Source of the DNA: SIG607 sp036307305
GTDB taxonomy: Bacteria; Bacillota; Clostridia; Oscillospirales; Acutalibacteraceae
DNA length: 64,000 bases
NCBI GenBank assembly: GCA_036307305.1
Contig: JAXJXV010000014.1
Span: 317,031-381,030, forward strand
Direction of reading: 5' to 3'
Positions 1-8,987 of the stretch are shown piece after piece. The notes under the pieces are model-generated. The model was given only the letters and a program-made list of their open reading frames with translations. It was not told the origin of the DNA and did not search any database. Numbering within the stretch: the first letter of the stretch is position 1; the number at the start of each line of letters is the position of its first letter. Made by a program: the position numbers and the translations under genes.

Positions 1-135
1 CGTGAAATGGTTGATAGAGCAGATTTAATTATTTGCTATATCAAGCATAACGAAGGCGGTGCCTATAAAACCGTAAAATATGCTTCCAAGCAGAATAAAC
101 CTATAATCAATCTTGTTGATTGTATTGACGATTGA
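1..135 (+). CDS. C-terminal end of a SLOG-domain (DUF1273/YpsA-like) protein, partial
   Basis: Frame 1 is open from the window edge to a TGA at 133-135 and gives the last 44 residues of a protein. The segment MVDRADLIICYIKHNEGGA, followed by a lysine-rich stretch and a short hydrophobic strand (PIINL), matches how the Rossmann-like SLOG/DUF1273 (YpsA) family ends: a strand, a glycine loop and a final strand. Family members are thought to bind nucleotide-like ligands, but a cellular role is not established. The start lies outside the window. The assignment rests on a short C-terminal match, so the family is likely and the function unknown. Confidence 0.55.
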   Translation, partial: REMVDRADLIICYIKHNEGGAYKTVKYASKQNKPIINLVDCIDD

Positions 136-148
136 AAAGGAGATAAAA

Positions 149-322
149 ATGAAAGTATTCAAATTTATAGTAGTAAGTATCCTAATTTTAATAACGCTTC
201 AAACCGCATATTTTGCTTTACTATATAAAGCCAATACAGCAACCGGAGCTTTCCTTATATGCTTTGGCATAACACTATTTGTCGCTTGTGATGGCGGCTT
301 GGAGAAAAAGAAATCACAGTAA
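149..322 (+). CDS. small two-helix membrane protein
   Basis: A 57-residue protein that I do not recognise. The start is ATG 149, preceded by AAAGGAGA at 136-143; an upstream in-frame ATG at 113 has no ribosome binding site and overlaps the previous gene. Residues about 4-25 and 30-48 are hydrophobic and would form two membrane segments, followed by a charged tail (GGLEKKKSQ). It starts 13 bases after the SLOG-like gene and is probably co-transcribed with it. No motif suggests a function. Confidence 0.5.
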   Translation: MKVFKFIVVSILILITLQTAYFALLYKANTATGAFLICFGITLFVACDGGLEKKKSQ

Positions 323-407
323 GATTACTTTGATCCACGTAAGCTTTTATAATCTCACCTTAATAATTGATAATTTTTGAAAACTACTTTTCTTTTGTTA
401 GTAAGTG

Positions 408-416
408 TGATATAAT
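408..416 (+). promoter_or_regulatory. extended -10 promoter for the leader RNA and GLUG protein
   Basis: TGATATAAT at 408-416 is a perfect TATAAT with an extended -10 TG. No good -35 is found 17 bases upstream. It lies about 40 bases before the first hairpin of the leader. Confidence 0.5.
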
Positions 417-457
417 AATAACTGCCAAACAAATTTTATAAAAGTATGATGGTTAAT

Positions 458-631
458 TTCCTTGCAAAGGGGTAAGTATACCCTTTTTGCGCACAATAAT
501 CATGTGAATTTGGTAAAAACGCAAATTCCATCAGGTTATTGTGTAGGGAAACCTCTCATACTTGAAATTTGTTTGGCGACAATCGGGGTTTGCGTTTTTC
601 GGTGCGTCGGCTTCGGTTGGCGCACTTTTTT
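458..631 (+). ncRNA. structured leader RNA with intrinsic terminator (riboswitch-like or attenuator)
   Basis: This stretch precedes the large secreted protein and looks like a regulatory leader. It starts with a hairpin in which GCAAAGGGGTA pairs with TACCCTTTTTGC (about 463-490). A second long-range pairing joins CGCAAATTCC near 520 with GGGGTTTGCG near 590. It ends with GTGCGTCGGC (602-611), a TTCG loop and GTTGGCGCAC (616-625), fully paired with G-U pairs and followed by six T. This terminator lies between the promoter and the GGAGG at 648-655, so transcription into the gene must pass it. I do not recognise a known riboswitch class; it could also be an independent small RNA. Confidence 0.5.
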
Positions 632-664
632 AATACCAAAAATCCTTGGAGGAGGCCCATCATT

Positions 665-3600
665 ATGAATATTAGAAAGAAAGGAAAACAACTATTTGCG
701 GTGTTGCTTTCTATTGCTATGATTATTACCACTATGCCTTTGGGCGTAGTGACAGCAAACGCTGTAACCGCACAATTTGCAGGCGGTAGTGGTACGGAAG
801 CAGATCCTTATTTGATTGAAACAAAGGAGCATTTAAACAATGTTCGCAATGATCTTGATGCGCATTATAAAATGATTGCAGATATCGTGTTCACGGATGC
901 TGATTTTTCTGAAAGCGGATCCTTTTATAATGAAGGTCAAGGTTGGATGCCTATAGGAACAAGTACTACCAATTCCTTCACGGGTTCTTTTAATGGAAAT
1001 AACAAAACTATAAAGGGTTTACATATAAATGTTACTACATCTGGATTAGTATATGCGGGGTTATTTGGTTGTTGTAATGGTGGAGATATTACTAACCTTA
1101 CTGTGGATAGTGGAAGCATAGAGATTGCGGGAGCAACAAAAGTCTATGCTGGAGGTATTTGCGCATATTCGGCAAGTACTAATTTTTATAACTGTTATAA
1201 TTCCAATAACTTGGAAATAATTGTACACGCACAATCAACGGGGGTTGAACCATATTCCTATGTCGGTGGTGTTTCTGGTTATGGTGGCAATTGTACGAAT
1301 TGCGAGAATAAAGGTAATATTATTACAGAAGTAAAGGTGTACAATGACGACTATGACTTCGCCTACTGTGGTGGCATAGTTGGTGGATATGCAGGTACAA
1401 TATCGAATTGTACAAATTACGGCAATATATCAGCGGCTTCTACATCTACATGGACTGTAGCTTGTGTTGATGCAGGCGGCATTGCTGGAAGCACTTCTAA
1501 AATGATTTCAAACTGCAAAAATTACGGCAATATTTCATGCAGTGCGAATAATATGACCAGTGTATACGCGGGTGGCATTTGTGGATCGTTTTCTGGAGAA
1601 ACGCTGGAAATGTCATATAATGCAGGAACTATAACAGGACCTCACGCCGCTGGTATTGCAGGTGGATTATACCATAGTACAATATCCAATTGTTATAATC
1701 TGGGCGAAATAACGTCATCAGATTATGCAGGCGGTATCGCTGGTTATGTAACATATAACGGAGAAATTAGCAGTTGTTATAATGTTGGCATAATGAATGG
1801 TAGTGATAATTCTGTCCGTATTGGTGGAATAACTGGATACATGAGTAGTGGAATTTCCGGTGATTGCTATTTTTTAGATAATGTTAGTTCCGGAACGGGA
1901 CGCGGCACGGCAACTACCACGAAGTGTTCAAATGAAGAGATGTGTCAATCACAAACATATACTAACTTTAATTTTGAGAACACATGGGAATTTGTTGAAG
2001 GTAATTATTATAAATATCCTACATTAAAAGATGTCGACGGTTTTGTCATAAATGAAACCGCAACATTCAATGCGGGTTCTGGCACACAAGCATCTCCCTA
2101 TTGTATTGCCTCACCCAAACAATTACATAACGTTCGTTCTTATTTAGGTTCACACTTTAAACTTGTAAGAGATATCATTTTCACTGAAACAGATTTCGCT
2201 GAAGGCGGGACGTTTTATAATGGTGGCGCCGGTTGGACACCTATTGGTGACCAGAGTAGTTGGTCATTTGTTGATACAAATGATGGATTTACGGGCACAT
2301 TTGATGGAAATGGTTATAATATTGTAGGTTTAATAATTAACGTTAATTCTGACAAGTTGGATTATGCTGGATTGTTTGCTTGTAATAATGGAACTATCTC
2401 AAATCTGACTTTGCGTGATTCTGCTATAAACATTACAAGCTCAAATCACGTTTATGCGGGAAGCATAACCGGACTAAACTATGCTGGTGTAATTTCCAAT
2501 TCAAGGGCTGTCGATTGTACTGTAAAAACAAAGTCTACAGGAGCATCAAGCACGGCTGGTGGAATTGTAGGTTTCGCAAGATCGGAGAGTGAAATACTAG
2601 CGTGTTATAGCACCAGTAATGTATGTGGCGAATCAAATGCCTACGCCTATGCTGGCGGTATTATTGGTGCCGGTGGAGGAAATATCTCGAATTGCTACAA
2701 TACGGGCTATATAAACGCAAAGTATGTTGGTACTTCTTCTTTCACAACACCAGGTGCGGGTGGTATTGTAGGTAGTGCTCAATCCACAACAATAACAAAC
2801 TGTTATAATGTTGGTTATGTGAGCGCCTATACGTCAACCGGAAGTTCCAATGTTGGCGGAATCTGTGGAACTGCAACTACCCCTGCTATTAGTAATTGCT
2901 TTTATTTGGGGAATATAAAAGTTGGTACAGGTAGCGGAGATAACGGAACAACAAAATGTACCGTATCCGCCATGAAAAATAAAGTTACATTTGAAGAGTA
3001 TAATTTTGACAGTTTATGGACTATGGAAGGAAACATAGAGTACCCTTATCCAGAACTTATAAATATGTCTCATATCGGAAGAGTGCAATCTACGGAGGTG
3101 AAGGATTGGTCTGATTACACACCAATCTCAACCAAAGAAGAATTAAATGCCATTAGAGATAACCTTAGTGGTAAGTACTATTTGGTAACAGATATCGTAT
3201 TCTGTGAAGACGATTTTAAAGAAGGCGGGGCATTTTATAATGAGGGCACCGGTTGGCTTCCAATTGGCACCGATAGCTCAACGGTTTTCACAGGTGTTTT
3301 AGATGGCAATGGTCACAAAATCTCTGGACTTAGCATTAACCGTAGTGATGAATCGATTATTTATATTGGACTATTTGGATACTCAAATGGTACTATCAAA
3401 GACCTGCTATTGACTGATTGTGAAATTTTTGCAACAGCGGATACTGCAACTTTAGATGTAGGTGGTATAGTTGGATATAACTACCGTAACGGTTTAGTGA
3501 CCCATTGCAGTTTTGATGGCACAATAAATGCTCAAGATTATTCAGGTGGTCTAGTAGGAGCTAACTGGGGTACTATAGAGGAATGCTATAACAACGGTAA

Positions 3601-6493
3601 TATAACTTCAACAGATTATGCTGGTGGTATCGCCGGTTTCAACTACGAAACTATTAGCAACTGCTATAATTCTGGTATTATTGCTTGCAGCTCCTATTTA
3701 TATGCAGGGGGTATTGTTGGAACAAACAGCGGCACAATTGATTTGTGCTACAACATAGGTAATGTCAAAAGTACAAACTACAAGGGTGGTATTTGCGGCA
3801 AAAATAGTGATATTGTTTCATCGTGTTACTACCTCGATACCATGTCTCTTGGCTCTGGTTATGGCGCAGATACCGCAACAAAATGCGGTGTTTCAGATCT
3901 ACAGCTTCAACAGACTTTTGCGGAATTTGATTTTGATTTTGTTTGGACAATTGACAGTAATTCTAAGTATCCTTTTCCCACATTAAAGAACATAAAGCAC
4001 GAAACATCTGGTGATAATACAACAGATTTTGCGGGTGGCACGGGTGATGTTTGGAATCCATATATCATCACAACTACCACGCATCTGAACAATGTCCGCA
4101 ATGACCTAAATGCATACTACGTTTTAGGTGGAAATGTTGTTTTCACGGAAAGTGATTTTGCAGAAGGCGGAGCGTTTTATAATGGTGGAAATGGTTGGCA
4201 GCCTATAGGTACATATACAACCCCCTTCGCTGGAAGTTTTGATGGTAAGGGTTATAGCATAAATGGTCTTAAAGTAACATCTGGCGTTGAAGGCGATACC
4301 TACATTGGCTTGTTTGGGTGTGTCGATGGTAGTGCCACTAGCACAATCAAAAATGTTAACGCTATGAACTTTAGTATTAACATTTTGGGAGATTCTATTT
4401 CTACTTCCTCAAGTTATAGTGATGTATATGTAGGTACAATAGTCGGTTATGGTAGTGCAAAAAACTGTACTGCTTCTGGCGAGGTAAGCTTTACCTATAC
4501 ATCAAACACACGGAAGTGTTTGGTATATCTTGGCGGCGTGGTTGGATACGGTAGTGCTACTAATTGCACAAACTCTTGTGATTTATCTGCCGACATTGCA
4601 GCCGGAAGTGCACATGTTAGCCTTTATATTGGAGGTATAGCCGGAAGAGGGCAGAATATTTCACTATGTAGCAATTATGGAACGCTTTATGCGTACTCAA
4701 AGAGAAATTATAACTCTTATATTGAAATAGGCGGTATTGCTGGATACGCAGTTAATGTTAGCCAAAGTGGAAACTCTGGTGGTATCACCGGAGGTGGCTA
4801 CAGCAATGTAAATCATATTTACGTAGGAGGCATAATCGGTCGCGGTGTGGATACAACCACAATCGTGGAACAGTGTTATAATGTTGCTGTATTAAAGGGC
4901 GAACGAGGAGAGTATACAGGTGGCATTGTTGGCTACTTAGGGAATAATAGCAGAGTTGCCAATTCCTTTAATGCAGGTGCTGTTACAAACGGGGCAAGCG
5001 GCGGTATTGCTGGATACTCCAGCAGTGGCACACGTATAAGCAATTGCTATAATATTGGTTATGTTGAAGAAGGTTACGGAATTGTATATAACAAATATAG
5101 CGATGCCACATTTGAAAATTGCTATTGTTTAGAAGGCGTATCGAAAAATCGCGATTATGTAATTGTTTGTACAGAACAAGAAATGATCACAAAAGACGTT
5201 TATAGAGGTTTCGATTTTAATACTATTTGGCAAATAGGAAATAACAGTCGTTATCCGTGGCCTGAACTACAAACTGGATCTGTACAGAATAATATGATTG
5301 ATATATCAGATTGTGTTGTCTCGCTTGTTCCTACAAAGGTCAGCTACCACGATGTGCAACCAGAGTTTACCGTTTCTTACAACGGAGAGGTCTTATCCAT
5401 CAATGAGGACTATATTGCTTTCTTTATCGTCGGTGATAAATCTTGGCGTGTTCAAACAACAACGAAACAGTACATCCACGATGTTGGAATTGGAAAGCTT
5501 CTTGTAATTGGTAGTGGTGATTTCTGCTATACAACCACCTACGAGTTCAATATTGAGAAATACGATATGGCTAATGCTTCGCTGTGGACAAATTGGGTTT
5601 CTGATGGAACAGGTGGAGCTTCTAGCAGTAGGTTTTCGATAGAAGACTTTATCTATGATGGAACAGCTAAGGTGCAGTCTGGGTTTAGAGTGTGTGATAC
5701 TTATGATACGATTGAGGATGGCTGTTTTGAAATAACCTATGTTAACAATATTGAGCCTGGTACGGCAACAATGATTATCAAAGGTGTTGGAGATTATTAC
5801 ACAGGTGAATTCAAACAGCAATTTACTATTTATGATCCGACACTCGAGAGCATTTCTATTACAAAAAAACCAAATAAACTTATATATAATGAAGGGGATT
5901 CCTTCGATAAGTCAGGTATGGTCGTAACAGCATATTACAATAATGGCACAAATACACAAGTAACTGACTACACAGTTAGCGGTTATTCTTCAACGGCAGG
6001 AACCAAAACAATTACCATATCTTACAAGGGCAAAATAGCATCGTTTACCGTTACTGTAAATTCAAGAGTTCCTTCGTCTATCACATCATCTAAACATACC
6101 ATCAGCGGAGGGAATATTAGTAAGATCGCAGCCGGCACCACAGTTTCTTCTTTGCTTTCAGGTCTTAATGAAGGTGATTACTGTAAGGTGTATAAAGGTA
6201 ATTCGGTTGTTGGTGGAAATACCGCAGTCGGTACGGGGATGGTTATCAAGATTGTGGATGGCAATACTGTAAAAGCAGCATATAATATCATTGTTACTGG
6301 CGACACTAATGGCGATGGTAATATTACAGTAACTGATATGATTGCAATCAAGGCACATGTATTGAAAAAATCGACTTTGTCGGGTGTGTATGCAATTGCC
6401 GCAGATACTAATGGCGATGGTGGTATTTCGATTACAGACTTCATTCAAGTCAAGGCCAAGATTCTTGGCAAAGGCAGTATTACTGCAAGATAA
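665..6493 (+). CDS. giant secreted GLUG-repeat protein with Ig-like domains and C-terminal dockerin
   Basis: A 1942-residue exported protein, probably a surface adhesin or binding scaffold. The start is ATG 665, with GGAGGAGG at 648-655; the frame is open further upstream but through the leader terminator. Residues 1-33 are a signal peptide. Four long modules follow, beginning near residues 38, 469, 813 and 1122. Each opens with a segment like LNNVRNDL, then a conserved GWxPIG and (S/T)FDGxG block, then many GLUG-type repeats (YAGGIAGY, ISNCYN). Near 1560-1720 are Ig-like units with DYxxxYxNN spacing, then a Big_3-like Ig domain from about 1727. The C-terminus carries two dockerin calcium loops (DTNGDGNITVTD near 1880 and DTNGDGGISITD near 1913). 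No catalytic domain is visible. The dockerin implies docking to a cohesin; one is encoded directly downstream. Confidence 0.85.
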   Translation: MNIRKKGKQLFAVLLSIAMIITTMPLGVVTANAVTAQFAGGSGTEADPYLIETKEHLNNVRNDLDAHYKMIADIVFTDADFSESGSFYNEGQGWMPIGTSTTNSFTGSFNGNNKTIKGLHINVTTSGLVYAGLFGCCNGGDITNLTVDSGSIEIAGATKVYAGGICAYSASTNFYNCYNSNNLEIIVHAQSTGVEPYSYVGGVSGYGGNCTNCENKGNIITEVKVYNDDYDFAYCGGIVGGYAGTISNCTNYGNISAASTSTWTVACVDAGGIAGSTSKMISNCKNYGNISCSANNMTSVYAGGICGSFSGETLEMSYNAGTITGPHAAGIAGGLYHSTISNCYNLGEITSSDYAGGIAGYVTYNGEISSCYNVGIMNGSDNSVRIGGITGYMSSGISGDCYFLDNVSSGTGRGTATTTKCSNEEMCQSQTYTNFNFENTWEFVEGNYYKYPTLKDVDGFVINETATFNAGSGTQASPYCIASPKQLHNVRSYLGSHFKLVRDIIFTETDFAEGGTFYNGGAGWTPIGDQSSWSFVDTNDGFTGTFDGNGYNIVGLIINVNSDKLDYAGLFACNNGTISNLTLRDSAINITSSNHVYAGSITGLNYAGVISNSRAVDCTVKTKSTGASSTAGGIVGFARSESEILACYSTSNVCGESNAYAYAGGIIGAGGGNISNCYNTGYINAKYVGTSSFTTPGAGGIVGSAQSTTITNCYNVGYVSAYTSTGSSNVGGICGTATTPAISNCFYLGNIKVGTGSGDNGTTKCTVSAMKNKVTFEEYNFDSLWTMEGNIEYPYPELINMSHIGRVQSTEVKDWSDYTPISTKEELNAIRDNLSGKYYLVTDIVFCEDDFKEGGAFYNEGTGWLPIGTDSSTVFTGVLDGNGHKISGLSINRSDESIIYIGLFGYSNGTIKDLLLTDCEIFATADTATLDVGGIVGYNYRNGLVTHCSFDGTINAQDYSGGLVGANWGTIEECYNNGNITSTDYAGGIAGFNYETISNCYNSGIIACSSYLYAGGIVGTNSGTIDLCYNIGNVKSTNYKGGICGKNSDIVSSCYYLDTMSLGSGYGADTATKCGVSDLQLQQTFAEFDFDFVWTIDSNSKYPFPTLKNIKHETSGDNTTDFAGGTGDVWNPYIITTTTHLNNVRNDLNAYYVLGGNVVFTESDFAEGGAFYNGGNGWQPIGTYTTPFAGSFDGKGYSINGLKVTSGVEGDTYIGLFGCVDGSATSTIKNVNAMNFSINILGDSISTSSSYSDVYVGTIVGYGSAKNCTASGEVSFTYTSNTRKCLVYLGGVVGYGSATNCTNSCDLSADIAAGSAHVSLYIGGIAGRGQNISLCSNYGTLYAYSKRNYNSYIEIGGIAGYAVNVSQSGNSGGITGGGYSNVNHIYVGGIIGRGVDTTTIVEQCYNVAVLKGERGEYTGGIVGYLGNNSRVANSFNAGAVTNGASGGIAGYSSSGTRISNCYNIGYVEEGYGIVYNKYSDATFENCYCLEGVSKNRDYVIVCTEQEMITKDVYRGFDFNTIWQIGNNSRYPWPELQTGSVQNNMIDISDCVVSLVPTKVSYHDVQPEFTVSYNGEVLSINEDYIAFFIVGDKSWRVQTTTKQYIHDVGIGKLLVIGSGDFCYTTTYEFNIEKYDMANASLWTNWVSDGTGGASSSRFSIEDFIYDGTAKVQSGFRVCDTYDTIEDGCFEITYVNNIEPGTATMIIKGVGDYYTGEFKQQFTIYDPTLESISITKKPNKLIYNEGDSFDKSGMVVTAYYNNGTNTQVTDYTVSGYSSTAGTKTITISYKGKIASFTVTVNSRVPSSITSSKHTISGGNISKIAAGTTVSSLLSGLNEGDYCKVYKGNSVVGGNTAVGTGMVIKIVDGNTVKAAYNIIVTGDTNGDGNITVTDMIAIKAHVLKKSTLSGVYAIAADTNGDGGISITDFIQVKAKILGKGSITAR

Positions 6494-6504
6494 GGAGAAT
6501 ATAA

Positions 6505-7722
6505 ATGAAAAAAGTAATTTCAATTTTAACAGTTTTGGTTTTATGCCTTGCTCTGATGTTGCCTGTGACAGTTTCGGCGGCGAGCGCAAGTGCAAGTTTA
6601 TCGGGTCCTGGTACAGTTCGTGCTGGAGATACTATAACGTTAAGTTTTAACCTTAATGGTAGCGGTATTTTCGGTGCTTCGGGAACGCTTTCCTATGACA
6701 GTAGTCAAGTTACCTTATCGGGAACATCTCAAAAGATTGGTGCTCCTTGGGCGGTTGAATTTAACGGAAATAATTTCGTTGCTTATGATAACAATTTAAC
6801 CAATCCTATTAACGGCAATAAGACTTTATTTACTGTTACCTTTAAAGTAAAGTCCGTTGCGGCAGGTACTAACATTAAAATTTCTTATACTGGTGTTACA
6901 GCTTCTGATGGTAGTGCAGATGCTAATGTAGGTACTGTTACATATTCTAAAACAGTTGCGGCACCTCTCGCAACTGATAACAATCTTGCAAGTCTTACCG
7001 TAAGTAACGCTACGATATCTCCTGCATTCTCGGCTGGAACAACAAGCTATACTGCAAGCGTTCCATTTGAGGTGTCCAAACTTAATGTTAGCGCTACCGC
7101 CGCAGATGGTAAGGCAAAGGTTTCAGTTAATAGTCCTAATCTTACTCCTAACGGAACAACCAAGGTGACGGTTACTGTAACAGCAGAAAATGGTGCTAAG
7201 AAGACCTATACAATTTCTGTAAAGAGAGCCCAAGATCCAAATTACAAAGCAAGTGACAATAATAAACTTTCGGGTATTTCTGTAGACGGATTCTTGCTTT
7301 CTCCCGCATTTAATACCGATACCACTCAATATGTGGTTTGGTTGCCTTATGAAACAACCAGTATTAAAATAGGTGGTTCAGCGGCAGATGGTAAAGCTTC
7401 TGTTGCAGTAGAAGGCGGCGACAACCTTGCTGCAGGTCAAGATAACCCTGTTAAGGTAATTTGCACTGCTGAAAATGGTGATAAGAAAACATACACCGTA
7501 ATCGTAAAACGTGCAGCATCACATGATGGTTCTGTAGAAGAGCTTCCTGATGAACCTGTAACCGACGAACCGGTTGACACTCAACCTGATACCGACGCTA
7601 CACCAAAAACCGAAGGCGGTATTGCTTGGTGGTGGCTGCTCATAGTTGGTGTAGGTGCATTTGCTATTGGTGTGGCTGGAGGATTCTTCGGAAAAGACAT
7701 TATCAGCAAAAAATCCAAATAA
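6505..7722 (+). CDS. membrane-anchored cohesin protein with two cadherin-like beta-sandwich domains
   Basis: A 405-residue surface protein that probably anchors dockerin-bearing partners to the cell. Residues 1-25 are a signal peptide. About 26-155 form a cohesin-like beta sandwich (GTVRAGDTITLSFNL at its start, LFTVTFKVK late in the domain). Two cadherin-like beta-sandwich repeats follow at about 163-245 and 253-338; both end in KKTYTxxVKRA and both contain SPAF. Then come an acidic, proline-rich spacer, a membrane helix at about 373-396 and a short lysine-rich tail. It begins 11 bases after the dockerin protein, with AAGGAGAA as ribosome binding site, so the two are one operon. Pairing of this cohesin with the upstream dockerin is an inference from order and domain content. 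Confidence 0.85.
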   Translation: MKKVISILTVLVLCLALMLPVTVSAASASASLSGPGTVRAGDTITLSFNLNGSGIFGASGTLSYDSSQVTLSGTSQKIGAPWAVEFNGNNFVAYDNNLTNPINGNKTLFTVTFKVKSVAAGTNIKISYTGVTASDGSADANVGTVTYSKTVAAPLATDNNLASLTVSNATISPAFSAGTTSYTASVPFEVSKLNVSATAADGKAKVSVNSPNLTPNGTTKVTVTVTAENGAKKTYTISVKRAQDPNYKASDNNKLSGISVDGFLLSPAFNTDTTQYVVWLPYETTSIKIGGSAADGKASVAVEGGDNLAAGQDNPVKVICTAENGDKKTYTVIVKRAASHDGSVEELPDEPVTDEPVDTQPDTDATPKTEGGIAWWWLLIVGVGAFAIGVAGGFFGKDIISKKSK

Positions 7723-7737
7723 TCAGAATGTGCATTC

Positions 7738-7775
7738 AACCCCTATCAAGAACTGATAGGGGTTGAAATTTTAAA
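7738..7775 (+). terminator. intrinsic terminator after the cohesin gene
   Basis: AACCCCTATCA (7738-7748) pairs perfectly with TGATAGGGGTT (7754-7764) over 11 bp with a 5-base loop; a weak T-rich stretch follows. Confidence 0.8.
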
Positions 7776-7891
7776 AAATTATAAAGTTCATAAAATGTTT
7801 AATTTTTCATATAACTCTTTACTGTTGTTACATAACCATACATAACTCTACGGGGTGGGGTTTGAGCAGTAAAAGAGTGACAAAATCAGGG

Positions 7892-7920
7892 TTGACAAAG
7901 GGTTTTTTCGATGTTAAACT
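7892..7920 (+). promoter_or_regulatory. promoter of a small RNA
   Basis: TTGACA at 7892-7897, a 17-base spacer and TAAACT at 7915-7920. No coding region follows before a terminator at 8057-8087, so it appears to drive a non-coding transcript. Confidence 0.6.
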
Positions 7921-7926
7921 AATAAT

Positions 7927-8087
7927 GACCTATTTAAAATAAAGCAGGAGTGTTTTTAAAAGATAACGAAAATTGCAATGTTCCGAAAGGGTTAGTTGCG
8001 CTTGTTTGTTATGCTTAGTTCCTGCGTATAGGGCAAAGGCAAAAGGACTGCAAGTGAGCACTTATCCTTCGGGGTAGGTGCTTTTTT
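7927..8087 (+). ncRNA. small structured RNA with own promoter and terminator
   Basis: About 160 nt between the promoter at 7892-7920 and a strong terminator: AGCACTTATCC (8057-8067), TTCG loop, GGGTAGGTGCT (8072-8082), then a run of T. Inside, GCAGGA near 7943 pairs with TCCTGC near 8023. Nested within are GATAAC/GTTAT and GCAA/TTGC pairings around a TTCCGAAAGGG hairpin. There is no credible ORF. It is clearly a discrete transcription unit, but I do not recognise the RNA family. It sits directly before the large structured region, and the two may work together. Confidence 0.55.
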
Positions 8088-8129
8088 GTTATCTTTTTGC
8101 CTTCTTTTTATGCTTTGTTCTCCAGTAAG

Positions 8130-8960
8130 TGATGGAAACAAAATAAATGCATAAAGGGAAGTGGTTCAAAATGATTGTATTTGACGTGGGAAGTTAGTTG
8201 CACCAAAGGATTGGTGCCGAGTACAGCAGTCTGAGTTCTGCGACAGGCTGTGAATCACTAGCAGAAAGCCCTTGAAGTCGGGTTAGACTTCATCAGCCGA
8301 TGCTCTAAGGCTGATTATCCGTATAACCGAAGAAGAGTAAATACGGAACTAAAGAGCTATCACGGTTACGGCAACGGACAGGGTGATATATGACAGATAG
8401 GATTGCAAGGTACAACCTATTACGTTGCCTAGGTTTATGATTCCCGTAAAAAATCAGAACCCACTTTCACGCGGTGGTCCAAAGGATGATAGTAGGAAAA
8501 GTCGTGATATACAAAGCCCTTCACAAAGGCGATGTGAGTTAAAATGTGCGGATAGCAGAGCCGTTACGAAACGAGGATTGTTCGACTGCGAACCTGTTTT
8601 CACTTATAACAGCGTCTGTGAACGAAAATAAGTGAATAACGGTGGTAAGGGTTCCTACCAAAGTTATTGACGAAAATTATGGAATCCACGACGTTTAAGA
8701 GTTTCGTCGGTAAATAAAACTGCTTAAGCGGTGGTGCTACCGTCCTTTAAGGGAATAGCATACGAAGTTTCCGGGATTTAATCGGTAATGAAAATCCCCG
8801 CCGAACGAGTTGTTTAGTCTCGGCAGGGCCGAAATACCTTGCACTCGGCGTAGCGTCAGTAAGCAATACAAGGTTGTTTGCACTCTTGGATTTCAAGAGA
8901 ACACGCACGGAAAATCTATTAATCTTGCGAAAAGTTTAATAGATTAAGCCAAGTACTAAC
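8130..8960 (+). ncRNA. large structured non-coding region, candidate giant RNA
   Basis: About 830 bases with no credible protein gene but closely packed short helices. Examples are a GGGATTT/AAATCCC pair around 8773-8797, GCCGA/TCGGC around 8800-8825, and AATCTATTAA pairing with TTAATAGATT over 10 bp near 8915-8947. The composition is more GC-rich and purine-patterned than the neighbouring genes, as in structured RNAs. It does not show RNase P, tmRNA, SRP RNA or the domain V hairpin of a group II intron. Size and context (Firmicutes, beside integrases) recall the ornate large RNAs GOLLD and ROOL, but I cannot confirm membership. Strand is assumed from the upstream promoter. A 15-base word at 8664-8678 is complementary to 9695-9709, suggesting a transcript reaching about 9.7 kb. 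Confidence 0.45.
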
Positions 8961-8987
8961 CTTATTTTACAGCAGAATACCAGAACA

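Noticed and set aside
5393..5821. 142-codon minus-strand frame inside the GLUG protein
   Set aside because: Antisense to a coherent Ig-like domain, no ribosome binding site and no domain.
8425..8631. 68-codon open frame inside the large structured region
   Set aside because: No ribosome binding site, unusual composition (many R, S, C) and complete overlap with paired RNA arms; it looks like chance.
8130..8960. Possible group II intron
   Set aside because: No domain V-type hairpin and no reverse transcriptase ORF were found; integrases nearby are tyrosine recombinases.
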